DNA of 9,054 bases, from the NCBI GenBank assembly GCA_024697655.1, contig JAILFI010000132.1, positions 1-9,054 of the forward strand. Reading direction: 5' to 3'. Below, piece after piece: positions 5,693-9,054 of this stretch (the stretch's first letter is position 1; every line of letters starts with the position of its first letter). Made by a program: the position numbers and the translations under genes. Below the pieces are notes generated by a model. It saw nothing but the letters and a program-made list of their open reading frames with translations. It searched no databases and was not told where the DNA came from. The stretch is from Clostridiales bacterium. GTDB lineage: Bacteria; Bacillota_A; Clostridia; Peptostreptococcales; Anaerovoracaceae.

Positions 5693-7612
5693 ATGCAATT
5701 ACAAACCAACGTACGAAAATACATTCCGGCTGTAGACGGCATGCGCGCGCTCGGTGTGCTGACGGTCCTGTTCTACCACCTGCGTCTGCCGTTCGCCAAG
5801 AGCGGGCTGCTCGGCGTCACGGTGTTTTTCGTGCTGTCCGGGTATCTGGTCACAAGGATCCTGCTGACCGAGGCGGACACCACCGGCCGGGTGGATATGA
5901 AGGAATTCTGGAAACGCCGCGGCCGCCGGATCATGCCGGTCATGATCGCCATGATCCTCGTGATGACGATCGTGTTCGCGATCCGCGATCCGTTCCTGCT
6001 GCATAAGATGCGGCCGGATATCGTTCCGTCCATTCTGATATTCAATAACTGGTGGCAGCTGATCCAGAACGTTTCGTACTTTGCGGCGCAGGGAGCGCCG
6101 TCGCCGCTGACGCATTACTGGTCGCTCGCCATCGAAGGGCAGTTCTATCTGATCTGGCCGCTTGTCATCGTGCTGTTTGCGCGCCTTGGCGGCAACCGGC
6201 AGGAGGACGGCGCACCGGCGAAGGGCAGATGGCGCCTTTTGGTCATTGTGACCGTCCTGCTGGCGGTCGTCTCAGCGGTCCTGCTGGCGGTCTACTTTGA
6301 TCCGACGGCGGATGCGAGCCGTGCCTACTACGGCACGGACAGCCGGTGTTTCTCACTGCTGGCGGGCGCACTGCTCGCGATGGGGGAAGCGGAAGGCGGC
6401 AGACTGCCGCGCGTCAAACCCGCAGCTGCGGATATCGCGGGCGGGGTGAGCCTTGCGGTCATTCTGCTGATCGTCTGGCTCGTCCGCGGTTCTTCCCCGT
6501 TCCTCTACCGGGGCGGGCAGCAGCTTGTGACGGTCCTGACGATGCTGCTGCTTTTCGCGGCGCTGCAGGAGGGCTCTTTGTGGAGCCGGTTCTGGAGTTT
6601 TAAGCCGCTTGTCGGCATCGGGAAGATCTCGTACAGCCTGTATATCTGGCACTATCCGGTGATCGACCTCATCAGCGGGGTCAGACGCGCTTCTTTCGGC
6701 ACGACTATGCTCGAGATCGCGCTGTCGTTCGCGCTGGCGATCGCGGGATACTATCTCATCGAAACGCCCTGCCGCCGCGGCGCGCTCGGCAGGATGTTCC
6801 ACAATCTCCGGGAGGTCATCCGGCGGGCAAAACGGAACAGAGACGCGGCGGATGAGGCAGAGATCACCGGGCAGCCGTGGGTGAAAGAACCGCTCCTGGC
6901 AGGCCCGGCAGCGAAGAGCGCCGGCATGTTCCTGCTGGCTGCATTGCTGATCCTCACCTCGGTGTTCTGCACCCTGTTCGGGGAGAAACTCAATAAGGGT
7001 GGGGTCCATGCGGGCCCGGCGCTGGTCCATCAACTGGAGATGCAGTCCAGAGAACAGCAGCAGAAGATCAAGAACCAGGAAGCGCTGGAGCAGACCACGG
7101 CGGACGAAGCAGCGCAGGAGGATCTGTATGATTACCTGCTGATCGGCGACAGTGTGGCGCTGACCGCTGCCAAAGACCTGAACGCGGTCTTCCCCAACAT
7201 GATCGTCGACGCGGTGAACAGCCGCATGAGTTATGAGACAGCGGATATCCTGGATTCGTATCTCAAGAAAGGATGGCACGGCAAGGCGGTCATCTTCGCG
7301 CTGTCCACCAACGGACCGATCACGGACGAACTCGAAACGATCCGCGAGAAGATCGGGCCGGACAGGCAGATCTTCATCATCAATGCCCGCGCGCCGTACG
7401 ATGAGTTCCCTGACCGCAACAACAAGATCATCAAGGATTTCTGCGATAAAGATCCCCAGGCCTACCTGATCGACTGGTACAGTGCGAGCAACCCGCACGA
7501 AAACTGGTTTGACGGTGACGGGACGCACATGAACGCGGAAGGGAACAAGCACTACGTCGAGCTCATCGATCAGGTGCTGACCGGCGTCTACGGCGAAGAA
7601 ACGCACAAATAA
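5693..7612 (+). CDS. OatA-type membrane O-acetyltransferase (acyltransferase-3 plus SGNH domain)
   Basis: A 639-residue two-domain protein. The N-terminal acyltransferase-3 domain (about 8-365) starts IPAVDGMRALGVL with D15, R18 and the likely catalytic H29 (FYHL). It contains SLAIEGQFYLIWP (144-156) and about ten hydrophobic segments. A polar loop (about 370-400) leads to a last membrane segment (about 408-428). A Gln/Glu-rich, possibly coiled linker (445-476) then joins an extracellular SGNH esterase-like domain: LIGDS with S487, STNG (538-541), and DGTH with D609 and H612. These blocks, and the DWYSAS segment (594-599), match OatA of Gram-positive bacteria. OatA moves acetyl groups across the membrane onto muramic acid C6-OH and so confers lysozyme resistance. 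The true acceptor here could be another wall polymer. The start ATG has only a weak AAGAAA SD, 44 bases after rlmH. Confidence 0.88.
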   Translation: MQLQTNVRKYIPAVDGMRALGVLTVLFYHLRLPFAKSGLLGVTVFFVLSGYLVTRILLTEADTTGRVDMKEFWKRRGRRIMPVMIAMILVMTIVFAIRDPFLLHKMRPDIVPSILIFNNWWQLIQNVSYFAAQGAPSPLTHYWSLAIEGQFYLIWPLVIVLFARLGGNRQEDGAPAKGRWRLLVIVTVLLAVVSAVLLAVYFDPTADASRAYYGTDSRCFSLLAGALLAMGEAEGGRLPRVKPAAADIAGGVSLAVILLIVWLVRGSSPFLYRGGQQLVTVLTMLLLFAALQEGSLWSRFWSFKPLVGIGKISYSLYIWHYPVIDLISGVRRASFGTTMLEIALSFALAIAGYYLIETPCRRGALGRMFHNLREVIRRAKRNRDAADEAEITGQPWVKEPLLAGPAAKSAGMFLLAALLILTSVFCTLFGEKLNKGGVHAGPALVHQLEMQSREQQQKIKNQEALEQTTADEAAQEDLYDYLLIGDSVALTAAKDLNAVFPNMIVDAVNSRMSYETADILDSYLKKGWHGKAVIFALSTNGPITDELETIREKIGPDRQIFIINARAPYDEFPDRNNKIIKDFCDKDPQAYLIDWYSASNPHENWFDGDGTHMNAEGNKHYVELIDQVLTGVYGEETHK

Positions 7613-7618
7613 CCGTGT

Positions 7619-7672
7619 GCCCGAACGGGCTGCGCCAAAACGCGGACAGCGGCAGGCAGCAACTGCCCTGCC
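7619..7672 (+). repeat. Two hairpins in the 3' region of the oatA-type gene
   Basis: GCCC-GAAC-GGGC (7619-7630) is a 4-bp stem with a GAAC loop, beginning 7 bases after the stop codon. GGCAGGCAG (7651-7659) pairs with CTGC and CTGCC (7663-7672), with loop CAA and one bulged C, giving a 9-bp stem. Neither is followed by a T-run, so they are more likely 3'-UTR structure ahead of the terminator at 7693 than terminators themselves. Confidence 0.6.
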
Positions 7673-7692
7673 GAATGAAAACAAAAATCCGG

Positions 7693-7719
7693 GGGAGCCC
7701 AATTGAAGGGCTCCCTTTT
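7693..7719 (+). terminator. Rho-independent terminator after the oatA-type gene
   Basis: The stem GGGAGCCC (7693-7700) / GGGCTCCC (7708-7715) has loop AATTGAA and is followed by TTTT (7716-7719), with G·T pairs able to extend the base. The T-run is short but the stem is stable. It would end the walJ-rlmH-oatA unit 80 bases after the stop codon. Confidence 0.75.
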
Positions 7720-7827
7720 GTGCATTTGCGCCTCGCATGATGGAATGCACCTCGTGCGACAGACGAATAACAGGGCAGATGTGATAGGAATTGAAAAGCG
7801 GGCATGACTTACGGAGAATCCGGGTTT

Positions 7828-7866
7828 GTGTGCTAAAGTGAGCCCTAAAGAGGCTTTTTTGCACAC
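7828..7866 (+). terminator. Terminator-like long hairpin without an upstream gene
   Basis: GTGTGC (7828-7833) pairs with GCACAC (7861-7866), AAAG (7835-7838) with the T-run, and AGCC (7841-7844) with GGCT (7852-7855), leaving a TG bulge and a 7-base loop CTAAAGA. The inner part (AGCC...GGCT then six Ts, 7855-7860) has the form of a weak intrinsic terminator, and the outer arms compete with the T-run. A candidate promoter TTGAAA (7791-7796) - 17 bases - GAGAAT (7814-7819) lies just upstream. The hairpin is certain as a fold on paper; its role as terminator, attenuator or small-RNA end is inference. Confidence 0.45.
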
Positions 7867-8053
7867 TGCTCGTTGATATTTCGCTGCGGTAGACGGGGCT
7901 TAGCGTTGTGTGATCACAAAGAATGTTCTCGTTACAGTGGCAGGCTGTCAACTGCGTTGAGGAGTTAATAACGCAGGGTGTTATTTGGTGGCAGATGCGG
8001 CAAGAATCGCGAAAACAGTTGTGTACAATGTGATTATTTTGGTTCTTTGCGCG

Positions 8054-8108
8054 ATTTTCGCACACAAGGAATGGTTTTCTGTAGAAAGGGCGGAAGTTGT
8101 GCGAAAAT
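8054..8108. repeat. Inverted repeat pair TTGTG(TG)CGAAAAT upstream of prfA
   Basis: The bases at 8054-8067 are the reverse complement of TTGTGTGCGAAAAT, and 8097-8108 read TTGTGCGAAAAT. The arms share an 11-bp exact complement (8054-8064 with 8098-8108), separated by 33 bases. The two copies differ only by a TG dinucleotide. They could be paired protein-binding sites or the arms of an RNA stem. Confidence 0.7.
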
Positions 8109-8138
8109 GCGTGTGCACACATGGAATGGGGTTTGCAC

Positions 8139-8167
8139 TTGGAATGAGAGTGCTTTTCGTGTATAAT
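8139..8167 (+). promoter_or_regulatory. Sigma-A-type promoter for prfA
   Basis: TTGGAA (8139-8144) and a perfect TATAAT (8162-8167) are separated by 17 bases, placing transcription start near 8174 and giving a leader of about 27 bases with SD AAGGAG (8190-8195). An inverted repeat GCACT (8135-8139) - 9 bases - AGTGC (8149-8153) overlaps the -35 and could be an operator. Confidence 0.75.
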
Positions 8168-8200
8168 TATTGTGCGTTTTTAGGACCATAAGGAGACAAT

Positions 8201-9054
8201 ATGTTAGAGAAACTGGATTTTATTCAAGATAAATACGACGAACTGGCCATGAAGTGCGCGGACCCCGCGGTCATCGCCGATCAGGCCAACTGGCAGAAGT
8301 ACGCCAAGGAAATGGGCGAGATGGAGCCCATCGTCAAAAAATACAAGGAATACAAGGACTGCATCCAGAGCATCCAGGACGCCAAGGACATCCTCGGCGA
8401 GTCCGGTCTGGACGAGGAAATGAAGGAACTCGCCAAGATGGAGCTGTCCGAAGGCGAAGAGCAGCGCGACCAGCTCGAAGAGGAGCTCAAGATCCTGCTG
8501 CTGCCCAAGGACCCCAACGATGACCGCAACGTCATCCTCGAGATCCGCGCGGGTACGGGCGGCGACGAAGCGGCACTGTTCGGCGCGGACCTTCTGCGCA
8601 TGTACACCATGTACGCCGAGAGCAAAGGCTGGAAGGTCGAGGTCATGGACCTCAACGACACCGGCATCGGCGGCGTCAAGGAAGCCGAGGTCCTCATCAA
8701 AGGCAAAGGCGCTTACTCGAGACTCAAGTACGAGAGCGGCATCCACCGCGTTCAGCGTGTGCCGGAGACCGAGGCGAGCGGCCGCATCCACACATCGGCG
8801 GCGACCGTGGCGGTTCTGCCGGAAGTCGACGACGTTGAAGTCGATCTCGATCCGAACGATGTCCGTGTCGATGTGTACCGTACTTCCGGCAACGGCGGGC
8901 AGTGCGTCAACACCACCGACTCGGCGGTCCGCCTGACCCATGTTCCCACCGGGCTCGTGGTCACCTGCCAGGATGAAAAGTCCCAGATCAAGAACAAGGA
9001 AAAAGCGTTCAAGGTCCTGAAATCCCGTCTGTACGACAAAATGGTGCAGGAACA
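8201..9054 (+). CDS. prfA: Peptide chain release factor 1 (3' end outside window)
   Basis: RF1 recognises UAA and UAG in the ribosomal A site and triggers hydrolysis of peptidyl-tRNA. The window holds the first 284 complete codons and two bases of the next, out of a usual length near 356, and the frame is open to the right edge. The N-terminal helical domain (1-100) is followed by the RF core: [20 protein letters not shown] (115-134), [10 protein letters not shown] with the tripeptide anticodon P-E-T (188-190), the catalytic loop [20 protein letters not shown] with GGQ at 232-234, and [12 protein letters not shown] (258-269). P-x-T rather than SPF identifies RF1 and not RF2. Position 235 is Cys, where many RF1s have His. 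SD AAGGAG stands 5 bases before the ATG. Codons end largely in C or G (GAC, ATC, AAG, CTC), consistent with good expression. The methylase gene prmC often follows prfA but would lie outside the window. Confidence 0.97.
   Translation, partial: MLEKLDFIQDKYDELAMKCADPAVIADQANWQKYAKEMGEMEPIVKKYKEYKDCIQSIQDAKDILGESGLDEEMKELAKMELSEGEEQRDQLEEELKILLLPKDPNDDRNVILEIRAGTGGDEAALFGADLLRMYTMYAESKGWKVEVMDLNDTGIGGVKEAEVLIKGKGAYSRLKYESGIHRVQRVPETEASGRIHTSAATVAVLPEVDDVEVDLDPNDVRVDVYRTSGNGGQCVNTTDSAVRLTHVPTGLVVTCQDEKSQIKNKEKAFKVLKSRLYDKMVQE

Larger units (their letters stand above)
7613..8200. other. 588-base intergenic region rich in hairpins and TTGTG motifs
   Basis: No gene with homology, SD and plausible composition is visible here. 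In order it holds two 3'-UTR hairpins and a terminator, a cluster of interleaved small inverted repeats (7720-7759), a terminator-like hairpin with no gene in front (7828-7866), a 7-bp stem CTGCGTT/AACGCAG (7952-7976), an inverted pair of a 12-14 base motif (8054-8067 and 8097-8108), a perfect palindrome GTGTGCACAC (8111-8120), and the prfA promoter. GC content drops to about 47% in the 60 bases at 8041-8100, lower than in the surrounding genes. Confidence 0.7.

Noticed and set aside
7909..7918. TGTGATCACA palindrome resembling a CRP/FNR-type site
   Set aside because: CRP sites have six bases between TGTGA and TCACA; here there are none, and no promoter lies at a suitable distance.
8132..8156. 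CIRCE element (HrcA operator) before prfA
   Set aside because: CIRCE is TTAGCACTC-N9-GAGTGCTAA. Here TTTGCACTT and GAGTGCTTT are only 7 bases apart and the arms mismatch, so HrcA binding is not supported.
7978..8166. A 62-codon + strand frame starting GTG with six cysteines (including CVQC)
   Set aside because: The nearest SD (GAGGAG, 7959-7964) is 13 bases away, the CxxC pair is isolated, and the frame runs through the prfA promoter up to the last base but one of its -10. Probably chance.
7985..8191. A 68-codon + strand frame starting TTG with a hydrophobic stretch, ending at the prfA SD
   Set aside because: It has no SD and a TTG start, and it spans the prfA promoter. An upstream leader peptide coupled to prfA is conceivable but unsupported.
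1..9054. CRISPR array, tRNA, rRNA, IS element or phage genes
   Set aside because: No regularly spaced repeats, no T-loop-like GTTCRA with a cloverleaf, and no transposase, integrase or structural phage motifs were seen on either strand.

Overview
The window looks like a chromosomal stretch of a fairly GC-rich Gram-positive (Bacillota) bacterium. The evidence is the gene set: a WalJ/YycJ-type MBL-fold protein followed by RlmH, an OatA-type peptidoglycan O-acetyltransferase, a DUF815 ATPase, a flavodoxin/4Fe-4S (EFR1-type) protein, and strong AGGAGG-type ribosome binding sites. The release factor 1 carries SGNGGQC rather than the SGAGGQH type, and the RNase HI has a long insertion before its last Asp. 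Both are variants I associate with Clostridia-like lineages, but I cannot name a genus. No phage, plasmid, IS element, CRISPR array, tRNA or rRNA is visible.

Layout. (1) Positions 2-76 hold the C-terminal tail of an unrecognised + strand gene. It ends at a bidirectional terminator (133-165) shared with a convergent DUF815 ATPase (202-1593, -). (2) A 255-base divergent spacer carries a promoter for each side. (3) A + strand pair follows: a SanA/YdcF-type membrane-anchored DUF218 protein (1849-2550) and an EFR1-type flavodoxin-ferredoxin (2569-3558). A second bidirectional terminator (3564-3588) separates this pair from convergent RNase HI (3628-4170, -). (4) Another divergent spacer with two extended -10 promoters leads into walJ (4314-5126), rlmH (5199-5648) and an oatA-type acyltransferase (5693-7612), which ends in a terminator. 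(5) A 588-base spacer (7613-8200) holds several hairpins and repeated TTGTG motifs. (6) prfA (release factor 1) starts at 8201 with a good promoter and SD and runs off the right edge.

Theme. SanA-type, WalJ and OatA-type proteins all relate to the cell envelope. RlmH and RF1 act on the ribosome, RNase HI on RNA/DNA hybrids, and the EFR1 protein in electron transfer. This is mostly ordinary core genome. I find no convincing new multi-gene system. The least explained DNA is the 588-base spacer before prfA, with its inverted TTGTG(TG)CGAAAAT pair, a terminator-like hairpin with no gene in front of it, and a long stop-free run on the minus strand. A second curiosity is the resemblance between the 3' ends of rlmH and the oatA-type gene, because the rlmH 3' end is the SCC insertion site in staphylococci.
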